From NCBI GenBank assembly GCA_002478885.1, contig DLKC01000052.1, positions 47,548-111,547 on the forward strand: a DNA stretch of 64,000 bases, read 5' to 3'. Made by a program: the position numbers and the translations under genes. This document shows positions 9,038-17,525 of this stretch, piece by piece (position 1 is the stretch's first letter; each line of letters begins with the position of its first letter). The notes under the pieces were generated by a model. That model saw only the letters and a program-made list of their open reading frames with translations, made no database searches and was not told the origin of the DNA. Source of the DNA: Chitinophagaceae bacterium UBA7600. Its GTDB lineage: Bacteria > Bacteroidota > Bacteroidia > Chitinophagales > Chitinophagaceae.

Positions 9038-9418
9038 TTAACAGTACTTAGGCGGAGGTGGGTTTATTTCGCGGAAGTATAAAAATGTATAGTCTTCGGA
9101 TAAAGGAATTTGAAAACTGGGAGGCGTATTGCGCGGGCTTTCCTGCAACTGCAGAGCAGCATTGCAGGAGATCTTTATATCTGTATGCTTATTGAATTGA
9201 ACGTCTTTGTGCGAGCCTTTTGGGTTTTCGGGGAAAGCGTTGTCGTGGTTCAGCATTTTTTCACCGATGAACTCTGCTACAGAATTCATTTCATTGAATT
9301 GCGCGATATCTGTTGTTTTAAGTGTAAGGTTGTGATTCTGAACATCGATACTCAGGTTCAGTATTTGCAACGCCACGATCAACGTGAAAAATTTTCCTAT
9401 GATGATTCTCGCCGACAT
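9038..9418 (-). CDS. small exported protein heading the metal-efflux operon
   Basis: 126 aa. An N-terminal hydrophobic stretch (IIIGKFFTLIVALQIL, about 5-20) suggests a signal or anchor. The middle has several His, Met, Asp and Lys (for example MLNHDN, GSHKDVQFNKHTD) and one Cys. The C-terminus ends in an unusual proline block (INPPPPKYC). It is the first gene of the efflux operon. I recognise no named domain. Small proteins in this place are known to me from other Bacteroidota metal-efflux operons, but I cannot name the family. A role in periplasmic metal sensing or delivery is only inferred from position and the His content. Confidence 0.65.
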   Translation of the reverse strand: MSARIIIGKFFTLIVALQILNLSIDVQNHNLTLKTTDIAQFNEMNSVAEFIGEKMLNHDNAFPENPKGSHKDVQFNKHTDIKISCNAALQLQESPRNTPPSFQIPLSEDYTFLYFREINPPPPKYC

Positions 9419-9541
9419 CGTTAATCAGACTGCAAGATTACTCAAGATTAATATTTTCTAATGTTAAAGAAATAGAAAAATTTTCTTGGCGGTTGGCGTT
9501 GATGCTTTGCGGCGAGGTTGTTAAGCGCTTATATTTTTTTG

Positions 9542-9721
9542 CCGGCAACATATCGTTGTGGCATCGCCTCTTGTGTCACTCACTTGTACGTTCGGCACAG
9601 CGAGCAGCGAAAAGTTATAGCAGCAATAGTTGACCAGTGCTGATTTCAAAGCACAAGAATGCGATGCCGGATAAGCCGGCACTATCGCGCAGCGGCGGCT
9701 CAATTGAAAACAAAAGCCCGG
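9542..9721. repeat. CCGG-28 element, two-armed (class 2 + class 3)
   Basis: The left arm has CCGG at 9542 and a class 2 core at 9570-9589 (TTGTGTCACTCACTTGTAC). The right arm has a class 3 core at 9675-9693 and CCGG at 9718-9721, 28 bp on. The outer right end doubles as one side of the terminator stem of the propeller-protein gene. With the terminator, this accounts for most of the 347-bp gap 9419-9765; the rest (9419-9541) should hold the promoter of the efflux operon, but no clear boxes were seen. Confidence 0.82.
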
Positions 9722-9753
9722 CACCAGAAAATATTTCCAGCACCGGGCTTTTT
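9706..9753 (-). terminator. Rho-independent terminator (minus)
   Basis: The stem AAAAGCCCGG (9712-9721) / CCGGGCTTTT (9743-9752) has a 21-base loop. Read leftward, it is followed by a T-rich tract. It ends the gene whose stop is at 9766. Confidence 0.65.
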
Positions 9754-9765
9754 GAATAAAGGCTG

Positions 9766-12700
9766 TTAGTCTTTTTTTATCGCGATCACGGGTAATTTTT
9801 TGTCGTGAATCATTTCGTTGAATTTTTTAAGTTCATTGTTTTGTATGGCTCTGAATTTATTCAACTGCAGATCGGCCTGGCCGGCAAGATCGTTAAAGGA
9901 CTCGATTGCCTGTTTGGAGGGCGGGTTGTAACCACTGTTTGCATAGTTGAATAGACCGCCGATCTTATCGTTGAGCCTGATGGGGAAGTTTAGAATATCC
10001 TGGCCGCTCTTGGCTTTGGTCTGGTACAGCGCTTCCTCCACCTCTGTCATTTTTTTGTTGATACTGTCGGCCAAATCACGTATGTCTTTTGTGCCAGCTG
10101 TGTCTATTTTTGAAGTATAGTCATTTAACTGCCCCCGAATATTGCGGATATCTTTTATGCATTGCTGTACATCGCCGAATTTGGCTTTTACTTCGAGGAG
10201 AAAGGCAACCTGGTCGTCGTAGTCTTTCTCTGTCATTTTATAATTCGGGTCGGCGAGGATGGTGAATGGCACATCTGTAGAATCTTTATCGAACCTGAAT
10301 CTTGCCTTGTATTTGCCGGGAGCAACCTTTGGGCCTGAGGGCGTGCCGTTCCAGAGTATCATGCCATCTGTTTTTTCAAGAGGCGCATACTGCATATCCC
10401 ACACAAACTGATTCATGCCTTTTGCAAATGTGAGCTGATCGCCCTTATCTTTTGCATCTTTTGAAAATGTTTTTATCACTTTGTTGTTCTTATCAAAGAC
10501 AGTGATAGACACACTGGATGTATCAGTTGCATCTTTTAGCCAGTAATTAAATACAGCGCCCATTGGCGGGTTGGCCCCTGCATTTACCGGGTGTGGATCG
10601 TTATAGCCATCCATGCGGTAGCTGTCGTTCACATTGAATACATGTAGTTTCTTGTTTACCAGGTTGTCATCTTTTTGTTGAAGTACAGACAGGTCGTCCA
10701 GCACCCAAAAGGCGCGGCCCTGGGTTGCTACGATAAGGTCGTTGTTCCTGATGGTAAGATCGGTGACAGGAACGAGTGGCAGATTTAATTGGAATTTTTT
10801 CCAGTTGGCACCATTATCATAACTGATGTACATGCCATATTCTGTTCCACAGTATAAAAGGCCAGGCCGTTTCTGATCGGCGCGGATGCAGCGTGCAAAA
10901 TAATTGGAAGGAATACCGTTTGTGATACGCTGCCACGTTTTACCATAATCTTCTGTTTTGTAGATATAGGGTGTAAAGTCATCGAGTTTGTATTTTGTTC
11001 CCACGAAATATGCCTTTCCTTTTTTGAAGGGGTCTGTTTCAACACAATTCCACATCATCCATTTAGGTGCGTCTTTTGGGGTCACGTTCTCCCAGTTTTT
11101 GCCTCCATCGCGGCTGACGTTAATAAGACCATCATCGCTGCCGGTCCATAATACAGATTCTTCTGTTACACTTTCTGCCGCGGTAAAGATGGTACAGTAG
11201 TATTCAACAGATGTATTGTCCTGTGTAATAGGGCCACCGCTTGATTGCTGTTTGCTTGTATCGTTTGTAGTAAGATCGGGGCTGAGGGCCTGCCAGCTTT
11301 GGCCTTCATTTTCGGTGGAAAAGAGTACGTTGCCGGCGGCATATAATTTCTTTGGATTATGAGGTGAGAAGAAGATAGGAAAATTCCACTGGAAACGATA
11401 TTTAGCGGTTATTACACCAGCACCCAATGTATTATCAGGCCAAACGCTGATGGCGCGGTTTTCACCGGTTTTGTGATCGTACCGGGAGATGTAGCCGAGA
11501 TAATTCCCGCCATAAACAATATCGGGGTTGGTTGGATCGGGTGTTACATAACCACTTTCAAAACCAGCAGTCGGGCTCCAGTCCTGGTCGGTAATGCTGC
11601 CGTTATAAGTCGCACTTTTAATCCGTACGGTTGAATTATCCTGCTGTGCGCCGAGTATGCGGTAGGGGAAACTATTGTCTGTGGTAACGCGGTATATCTG
11701 TGATGTAGGTTGGTTGTAGTAGGTACTCCAGTTGGCGCCCGCATCAAAGCTTACCTGTGCGCCGCCATCATCTGCAACGATCATACGGTTGGGATCTTCG
11801 GGATCAATCCACAGGTCATGGTGATCGCCATGCGGTGTGTTGATCTCTTCAAAAGTTTTGCCTCCATCATTACTGCGCAGCATGCTTACGTTAAGTACGT
11901 AAACCCTGTTCTCATTTTTTGGATCGCAGAAAACTTTGTAAAAATACCAACTACGTTGGCAAACATCGGCGTTGTCGGTTTGTTTTGTCCATGTTTCGCC
12001 ACCATCACTGCTCATATAAAGCCCTTTGCTTTTGCATTCTATGATCGCGTAAACTTTATCAGGATTTGTTGCGCTCACCGTAACACCGATAATACCAATC
12101 GTTTCATTTTTAGGCATACCTTTTTTTACCATCAGGTTTGTCCATGTCTCGCCACCGTCGGTGCTTTTCCATAACGCGCTTCCTTCGCCACCGCTCTCCA
12201 TGCTATAGGGAGTGCGTATCACATGCCATGTTGTGGCGTACAAAGTTTGCGGGTTGCCTGGTTCCATCACAAGGTCAATCGCACCAGCTTGTGGGTTGCC
12301 AGAGTATAAGACCTTTTTCCATGTTTTACCGCCATCAATGGTTTTGTAAACGCCGCGGTTTTCATCGGGGCCAAATAAATGCCCTGAGACGGAAACCCAA
12401 ACAATATCAGGGTTATCAGGATGAATAATAATGTTGGTGATATGCCTTGTGTTTTGCAAGCCGATGTTTGCCCATGTTCTTCCCCCGTCGCTGCTTCGCC
12501 ACATGCCTTCGAGGCCCTCGCTAACATTGCCGCGCAGGGTATTCTCCCCTTCGCCAACATATATTATGTTTTCTTTGCCCGGCGCGACGGCAACTGCACC
12601 GATTGTGCCGCCGAAAAATTTGTCTGTCAGGTTTTTCCAGTTGCTGCCGCCATCTGTTGTTTTCCAAACACCGCCACCGGTCGCTCCAAAAAAGAACGTG

Positions 12701-12906
12701 TTTTTGTCTTTATAACTTCCGCAAACGGCGCCGCTTCTGCCACCGCGGAAAGGTCCAACCAGCCTGTATTGCAGCTTGCTGAACAAGCTGGAGTCTATGT
12801 TGCCTTCCAAAGTACCGGGCTGCGCGGTGGCCTTGTTTTTTTTCTGACACCATGATGTTGTAACAATGAAAAGACAGCAAAGCAAAAGCAGGTAATTTTT
12901 TCTCAT
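9766..12906 (-). CDS. secreted VPS10/BNR-repeat propeller protein
   Basis: 1046 aa with a signal peptide (1-20, TTSWCQ). It contains many Asp-box / BNR-type turns of the form S-x-DGG-x-TW (for example TTDGGSNW, SSDGGRTW, TIDGGKTW, STDGGETW, SSDGGETW, SNDGGKTF, SRDGGKNW, TEDYGKTW, SYDNGANW). These build a large beta-propeller as in sortilin/VPS10 and sialidase-like proteins. The last about 250 residues (after 800) hold a beta-sandwich-like part (MILWNGTPSGPKVAPGKYKARF) and a helical tail. It is exported to the periplasm or cell surface. Bacteroidota carry many of these WD40/YVTN/BNR-like exoproteins, whose substrate is not known. No catalytic sialidase Arg triad was identified, so hydrolase activity should not be assumed. 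It is transcribed alone, with repeat elements on both sides. Confidence 0.85.
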   Translation of the reverse strand: MRKNYLLLLCCLFIVTTSWCQKKNKATAQPGTLEGNIDSSLFSKLQYRLVGPFRGGRSGAVCGSYKDKNTFFFGATGGGVWKTTDGGSNWKNLTDKFFGGTIGAVAVAPGKENIIYVGEGENTLRGNVSEGLEGMWRSSDGGRTWANIGLQNTRHITNIIIHPDNPDIVWVSVSGHLFGPDENRGVYKTIDGGKTWKKVLYSGNPQAGAIDLVMEPGNPQTLYATTWHVIRTPYSMESGGEGSALWKSTDGGETWTNLMVKKGMPKNETIGIIGVTVSATNPDKVYAIIECKSKGLYMSSDGGETWTKQTDNADVCQRSWYFYKVFCDPKNENRVYVLNVSMLRSNDGGKTFEEINTPHGDHHDLWIDPEDPNRMIVADDGGAQVSFDAGANWSTYYNQPTSQIYRVTTDNSFPYRILGAQQDNSTVRIKSATYNGSITDQDWSPTAGFESGYVTPDPTNPDIVYGGNYLGYISRYDHKTGENRAISVWPDNTLGAGVITAKYRFQWNFPIFFSPHNPKKLYAAGNVLFSTENEGQSWQALSPDLTTNDTSKQQSSGGPITQDNTSVEYYCTIFTAAESVTEESVLWTGSDDGLINVSRDGGKNWENVTPKDAPKWMMWNCVETDPFKKGKAYFVGTKYKLDDFTPYIYKTEDYGKTWQRITNGIPSNYFARCIRADQKRPGLLYCGTEYGMYISYDNGANWKKFQLNLPLVPVTDLTIRNNDLIVATQGRAFWVLDDLSVLQQKDDNLVNKKLHVFNVNDSYRMDGYNDPHPVNAGANPPMGAVFNYWLKDATDTSSVSITVFDKNNKVIKTFSKDAKDKGDQLTFAKGMNQFVWDMQYAPLEKTDGMILWNGTPSGPKVAPGKYKARFRFDKDSTDVPFTILADPNYKMTEKDYDDQVAFLLEVKAKFGDVQQCIKDIRNIRGQLNDYTSKIDTAGTKDIRDLADSINKKMTEVEEALYQTKAKSGQDILNFPIRLNDKIGGLFNYANSGYNPPSKQAIESFNDLAGQADLQLNKFRAIQNNELKKFNEMIHDKKLPVIAIKKD

Positions 12907-12960
12907 GACTGTGGAGGTTTGAGGTGGAAATGTACGAAGAAAAGGACTATTGCAAGGTGA

Positions 12961-13138
12961 CCAGCAGCATAACGCTGCTCATCATCGTTGTGTCACTCAC
13001 TTGTACTGCATTGCATGGCGCTGCGTTGCAAAAACAAAAGACCTGCACACTTTTTTGTCTGCAGGTCTTTTGCCCGGAAATGATAAGAATGTACAAGAGT
13101 GCGACGCAACAGGAGCATCAAATTTGAACTGCAGCCGG
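12961..13138. repeat. CCGG-28 element, two-armed (class 2 + class 1)
   Basis: The left arm has a weak CCAG box at 12961 and a class 2 core at 12987-13006. The right arm, on minus, has a class 1 core at 13091-13110 and CCGG at 13135-13138, 28 bp away. A 12-bp perfect hairpin terminator lies between the two cores. The element fills most of the gap 12907-13157. Confidence 0.85.
13031..13071 (-). terminator. Rho-independent terminator (minus)
   Basis: A 12-bp perfect stem, AAAAGACCTGCA (13036-13047) / TGCAGGTCTTTT (13060-13071), has a 12-base loop; read leftward it is followed by TTTTGTTTTTG. It should end the fusion-protein gene at 13158. It sits inside a two-armed repeat element. Confidence 0.75.
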
Positions 13139-13157
13139 CATCATAAAATCATCTTTT

Positions 13158-16100
13158 CTATTTTGCGCTGAACAAGATACTCATCACTCCCATTTGCGCC
13201 GTTTCTTTTGCGTCTTTTGGTTTTGATACGATATATAGTGTGTGCATTTTTCCATCTGTAATTCCTTCAAGTGCAAAGTGTGTTGAACCCATTGGCGCTT
13301 TTGTTGATGGCGGTAAAATGCTTCCCTTACCAATTGTTTTACCATCGGCGGCATCCAGTTTTATTTCGAAGTCGAAACCGTATTTCGGTGCATCCTGCCA
13401 GCCCACGTTAATGGTAGCTGAAGCAACGCCTGAAAGATCGATATTCTCCAGCGCGAACCAGCCTTCGGTAACCGGAACAACCATGATGTAGCTTCCATTC
13501 ATATTGTATGGCGTGTACCCCTTGTTTTGCTCTTTGCCTGTGAAGGTTACATTGCTGCTGCGAAGTGCCAGGGTGGTTTTACCTGTAAGTGGCTTTACAT
13601 TGTTGCCGCCCTTATCAGTATAGCTGGCAGAAATAACCATCGTGCTTGTTGGTTTTGTGCCTGCAGGCGCCGTAATGGTGCCTGTTTGCGGCAAAGATTT
13701 TTTCACGGTGGCAGGGTTTGACAAAGAGAGTATCCATGATATAATCTGGTCCAGGTCGCCCTGTGAAATGGTTGGATGGGCCGCCATTGCAACATCACCC
13801 CAGACGCCGCTTCCTCCTTTCCTGATCTTGTTGCTTAAGTAGCTAACCGCATTTGGATCTTTTGCATACTTCTTCGACACTTCGAGGAATGCAGGCCCTA
13901 CAGATTTTTCTGCTTCTTTGTGGCAGCTTTTACAATCCATGGAGAATGCCAGTGTTTTGCCTGTAACGGCAGCTGCGCCCTGCTGGTGGCCCATAGGGGT
14001 TGCAGCCTTATCAAAACCTTCTACGTAATCGACCGATACATACAGGCTAGCCGGATCGACTGGTGTAGGATCGTCTTTGTCCTTAACGTTTACGGTGTAT
14101 TGCACCGGTATGCCTGGCAGGTAGAAAGATTTATTGCCACCTGTAAGTTGTATGTCAACTTCGGGTGTTTCGTTGCCCGCATATACGTCAATCGCATCAC
14201 TCTTTGTTACTGCCCCGTCATTGTCTTTTACATCAACCGTTATTTTATAGTCGCCTGCGGCGGTGTAGGTGTAGTCAATATGCGGTTCTGTTGTTTCTTT
14301 TTTGGTGCCATTGCCAAAATCCCATGTGTAAGTGAGTTTGCCATGATCGGGATCGCCGGCCTCAACATTTGCTTTTATTGAAAATGGTAAAGCACCAGTG
14401 GTTTTGTCGATATTGACCGCTGTCACTTTTGGTGAAAGGTTGCCACTGGTATAATCTATCCTGGACAAACCAGCATCGGGGTTTTTAGCGAACCACCCGG
14501 TGCCATATTCAAGCAGGTATATTTTGCCATCGGGGCCAACCTCCATATCGATACAGTTATATAGTTTGGTGTGCTCCATAAAGGGCTCCATCTTGTCGAA
14601 GTCGCCGTTTGGTAACATGGTGACTGTTTTCATCCAGCCGCGTATCCAGTCGTAGATAAACAATTTACCATTGTAGTAATCGGGCAATCTTGTTTCTTTC
14701 GGGAACATGTCGGTATAATAGACCGGGCCGGCCATCGCGTTACGTCCGCCGGTACCCACTTGGGGAAAATCATGAGAAGCTCCATATGGATACCAGATAA
14801 ATGCAGGCTGTGCGGGCGGTAGATCGGTTAAGCCTGTATTGTTTCGCGAGTTGTTGACTGGTTTTGCAGGATCAAATGCAGGCCCGCTTGTGCCGGTTGC
14901 ATAGTCATATTCATGATACGCGTAGTTATTACCAACGAATAACGGCCATCCAAAAAAGCCTGCTTTGCGGGCCTGGTTTACTTCATCGTATCCGCGTGGA
15001 CCACGGGTATCAAGACTATCTTCCCCTGCATCGGGTCCAACTTCGCCCCAATACAGATATCCTGTTTTTTGGTCAACTGAAATTCGGTAAGGATTGCGAT
15101 CGCCCATTACAAAAATTTCAGGCCTGGTTTTCGGTGTTCCCTTAGGAAAGAGATTTCCATCGGGAATGCTATAGGTGCCATCATCATTGACTTTTATGCG
15201 AATAATTTTTCCGCGCAGGTCATTGGTGTTTCCTGAAGAACGTCTTGCATCGTATTGTTCACGACCCGGCAAGTCGTTCATGGGGCTAAAGCCATGATTC
15301 ACATACCTGGCTCCAGGTTCATCAAATGGTGTGGAGTTATCGCCTGCAGAAAAATACAATAGGCCATCGGGACCAAATGCAACAGAGCCGCCTGTATGGC
15401 AACAAATATCCCTTTGCGATTTTACTTCAAGAATGGCTTTCTCCGTTGAAAGATCGAGCGTATCATTTTTGAAAGTAAATCTCGACAAGCGATTTACTGC
15501 ACTGTCTTTCGGACTATAATACATGTAAACCCAATTGTTCTTTGCATAATTTGGATCTTTGCATAAACCAAGCAGACCTTCTTCGGCATTTACGCCGGGC
15601 TTGTCAGTTTTCCAGTAAACATTTAAATAACCAACCTGCTTTACTTTTTTTGTATCCTGCTTGTATAAAAGCACTTCGCCCCGGCGTTGGATAATGAGTA
15701 TATCAAGGTTGGGAAGGATGGTCATCTCTGTCGGTTCAAAAAACTCGCCTTGTACCAATTGCGTTTTAGTAAACCGCTCTTCTTCCGGTGAGTATTGTGT
15801 TTTTGCTTTGCTGTAATCCAACGCCTTGTTATCGCCAATCGCGTACTGGATGCCGCCAAGTAAATGTTTCAGGTAATTTGGTTCGGAGTAAGACTCTTTT
15901 GTGTGGCCAAGTTCAGTATAAAATGCGCGGCCGCCATCATAATCATGGTACCAGCTCATCGGGTGAAATGCACCGTTTGTTCCGCCTTCATACGACGTTT
16001 CATCGATGGTTAGCAGCACATGCACATCAGGATTCAATTTTTTGAAATTGTACAACTCATCTGTACGTTTCCATATGGTATCGGTGAAAAATTTTGTTGC

Positions 16101-16559
16101 CGGAAAATCTTTGTCCTTTATCACAAATTTTGCTTCCTGTGGTTTTGGATGTCCGTTAAAATAGCCACCAACCAACCTGCCGTACCAGCCCCAATCATAT
16201 TCTGTATCTGTTGCCGCGTGCACGCCAACATAGCCGCCGCCTGCCTGTATAAATCTTTCGAAAGCCTCTTCCTGCCTGTAGTTGAGCACATCGCCTGTAG
16301 TGCTCAGGAAAACCACAGCTGCATAATTTTTCAGGCTGTCTTCATTAAACATTGCGGCATCGGTGGTGGTATCAACATCAAAACCATTTTCTTTTCCGAG
16401 TTGCTGTATTGCTTCCACACCGGTTGGGATACTTTCGTGATGAAAGTCGGCTGTTTTTGAGAACACGAGCACACGCGGGTTGCCACTGCGCCCGCCTCCG
16501 CAAGAAATAAAAAAGCTAACGGCAACTGCCAAGGCAACGATTGCGAACAAATTTTTCAT
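13158..16559 (-). CDS. ThuA / glucose-sorbosone dehydrogenase / PKD / cytochrome c fusion lipoprotein
   Basis: 1133 aa, a lipoprotein (lipobox FISC, Cys20). Domains in order: ThuA-like (about 28-240; HHESIPTGVEAI, GGGYVGVHAATD, GGRAFYTELGHT); a PQQ-dependent sugar dehydrogenase / GSDH propeller (about 260-690; EGLLGLCKDPNYA, GSVAFGPDGLLYFSAGDN, RNPYRISVD); a PKD domain (about 715-800; YTWDFGNGTKKETTEPHIDY); monohaem cytochrome c (about 865-955; CKSCH haem site, possible axial Met in VAMAAHP); and a C-terminal carbohydrate-binding-like sandwich (about 970-1133). It is likely a cell-surface or periplasmic sugar or polyol oxidase passing electrons to its own haem. Such fusions are known in Bacteroidota and Planctomycetes; the substrate is not known. 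Confidence 0.9.
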   Translation of the reverse strand: MKNLFAIVALAVAVSFFISCGGGRSGNPRVLVFSKTADFHHESIPTGVEAIQQLGKENGFDVDTTTDAAMFNEDSLKNYAAVVFLSTTGDVLNYRQEEAFERFIQAGGGYVGVHAATDTEYDWGWYGRLVGGYFNGHPKPQEAKFVIKDKDFPATKFFTDTIWKRTDELYNFKKLNPDVHVLLTIDETSYEGGTNGAFHPMSWYHDYDGGRAFYTELGHTKESYSEPNYLKHLLGGIQYAIGDNKALDYSKAKTQYSPEEERFTKTQLVQGEFFEPTEMTILPNLDILIIQRRGEVLLYKQDTKKVKQVGYLNVYWKTDKPGVNAEEGLLGLCKDPNYAKNNWVYMYYSPKDSAVNRLSRFTFKNDTLDLSTEKAILEVKSQRDICCHTGGSVAFGPDGLLYFSAGDNSTPFDEPGARYVNHGFSPMNDLPGREQYDARRSSGNTNDLRGKIIRIKVNDDGTYSIPDGNLFPKGTPKTRPEIFVMGDRNPYRISVDQKTGYLYWGEVGPDAGEDSLDTRGPRGYDEVNQARKAGFFGWPLFVGNNYAYHEYDYATGTSGPAFDPAKPVNNSRNNTGLTDLPPAQPAFIWYPYGASHDFPQVGTGGRNAMAGPVYYTDMFPKETRLPDYYNGKLFIYDWIRGWMKTVTMLPNGDFDKMEPFMEHTKLYNCIDMEVGPDGKIYLLEYGTGWFAKNPDAGLSRIDYTSGNLSPKVTAVNIDKTTGALPFSIKANVEAGDPDHGKLTYTWDFGNGTKKETTEPHIDYTYTAAGDYKITVDVKDNDGAVTKSDAIDVYAGNETPEVDIQLTGGNKSFYLPGIPVQYTVNVKDKDDPTPVDPASLYVSVDYVEGFDKAATPMGHQQGAAAVTGKTLAFSMDCKSCHKEAEKSVGPAFLEVSKKYAKDPNAVSYLSNKIRKGGSGVWGDVAMAAHPTISQGDLDQIISWILSLSNPATVKKSLPQTGTITAPAGTKPTSTMVISASYTDKGGNNVKPLTGKTTLALRSSNVTFTGKEQNKGYTPYNMNGSYIMVVPVTEGWFALENIDLSGVASATINVGWQDAPKYGFDFEIKLDAADGKTIGKGSILPPSTKAPMGSTHFALEGITDGKMHTLYIVSKPKDAKETAQMGVMSILFSAK

Positions 16560-16668
16560 CTGGCTGATAAATGAGTTGGTTAAAAGAAAATAAAAATAAG
16601 TTTATTGGTGGAAACCGGCGTAAGATTTTGATAGAAGTGTGTAAATGACGCAATGAAATATGTCGGAA

Positions 16669-16832
16669 CTGGCTGCAGCTATGCTACTGAGCTTCTGTTG
16701 TGTCACTCACTTCAACGTCAGGAATATCTTTCGGCGTAGGTCTGCAGATATTGTTTCATATGTACAAGTGTGCAAAGGCAAATTGATCCTCTCTGGACAG
16801 GCGCAAGGAACGCGCCATTTTGTTGTGGCCGG
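16669..16832. repeat. CCGG-28 element, class 2 left arm with degraded right arm
   Basis: The left arm is a CTGG box at 16669 with a class 2 core at 16697-16716 (GTTGTGTCACTCACTTCAAC). The right core is only half kept (GTACAAGTGTGC at 16762-16773, then diverged), and a GGCCGGGC box follows at 16827-16834, about 50 bp away instead of 28. The element covers most of the gap 16560-16852. Confidence 0.65.
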
Positions 16833-16852
16833 GCTATAATAAAATTCAAAAA

Positions 16853-17404
16853 TCAGTTGAGTTGCGGATCGCTAGGGTAGTTGATGATTTGCTCGTATTC
16901 GCCGCCGAGTTGTTTAATGGCATCGCGCCAGATAAGGTCGGTGTTAAGGTGAAATACCAGGCCTTTGTTTCCACTGGTGGCAAGCCAGCTTCCGTCTTTT
17001 AATTCCGTTTCGAGCTGGCCTTCACCCCAGCCGCTATAGCCAAGGAAAAACCTTATCTGTTGCTGCTTTAACTTTCCTTTTTGTAAAAGGCTAACCACTT
17101 CTTCGAAATTGCCACCCCAGAAAATACCATCGGTTATTTCCACACCGCCACTGATTAGTTTCGGACATTGATGAAGAAAGTGCATTGAATCCATTTGAAC
17201 AGGGCCGCCATAATATACAGGGAAATCGCACCCTTCGAGACCGGTAAGTAAATCGCCGAGCTGCAGGTTCTCTTTGCGGTTAAGCACAAATCCGAATGTG
17301 CCTGCAGTTTCATAATCGCATATAAAAACAGTTGATCTTTTGAAATTGGGATCTTTTAAAAAGGGATCTGCAATCAGAATGGTTCCGTTTAAAATTTCTT
17401 CCAT
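16853..17404 (-). CDS. YqgE/AlgH family protein (UPF0301)
   Basis: 183 aa, the normal family length. The N-terminus has the family pattern: GTILIADPFLKDPNFKRSTVFICDY, then GTFGFVLNRKENLQLGDLL. The middle has PVYYGGPVQMDSMHFLHQ (the GGP motif) and the C-terminal half has RFFLGYSGWGEGQLETEL, the most conserved stretch of the family. It is a cytosolic protein of unknown biochemical role; AlgH was linked to alginate regulation in Pseudomonas. It stands alone, divergent from the histidine kinase gene. Confidence 0.93.
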   Translation of the reverse strand: MEEILNGTILIADPFLKDPNFKRSTVFICDYETAGTFGFVLNRKENLQLGDLLTGLEGCDFPVYYGGPVQMDSMHFLHQCPKLISGGVEITDGIFWGGNFEEVVSLLQKGKLKQQQIRFFLGYSGWGEGQLETELKDGSWLATSGNKGLVFHLNTDLIWRDAIKQLGGEYEQIINYPSDPQLN

Positions 17405-17489
17405 GATACAATTTAGTATTTTTATAGAAATAGAAAATTAAACTGATATTTAGTGCCTCGTTAAAAAGCTGGTAAAGATTACGCATAGG

Positions 17490-17520
17490 TTTGGGTGGGT
17501 GAATCGCCTGTTTAATTTTG
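17490..17520 (+). promoter_or_regulatory. Bacteroidota promoter of the histidine kinase
   Basis: A perfect -33 TTTG (17490-17493) is followed by 19 bp and a perfect -7 box TAATTTTG (17513-17520). The predicted start of transcription falls within a few bases of the ATG at 17526, so the mRNA would be leaderless or nearly so. Confidence 0.7.
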
Positions 17521-17525
17521 TATAA

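Noticed and set aside
6203..9724. Two minus-strand frames sharing CAIVPAYP and a D-RGDA word (6203-6556, 9521-9724)
   Set aside because: The similarity comes from the shared repeat DNA, and the frames overlap a real gene or a terminator.
9521..9765. A frameshifted remnant gene in the gap before the propeller-protein gene
   Set aside because: The gap is explained by a two-armed repeat and a terminator; no protein motif is visible in any frame.
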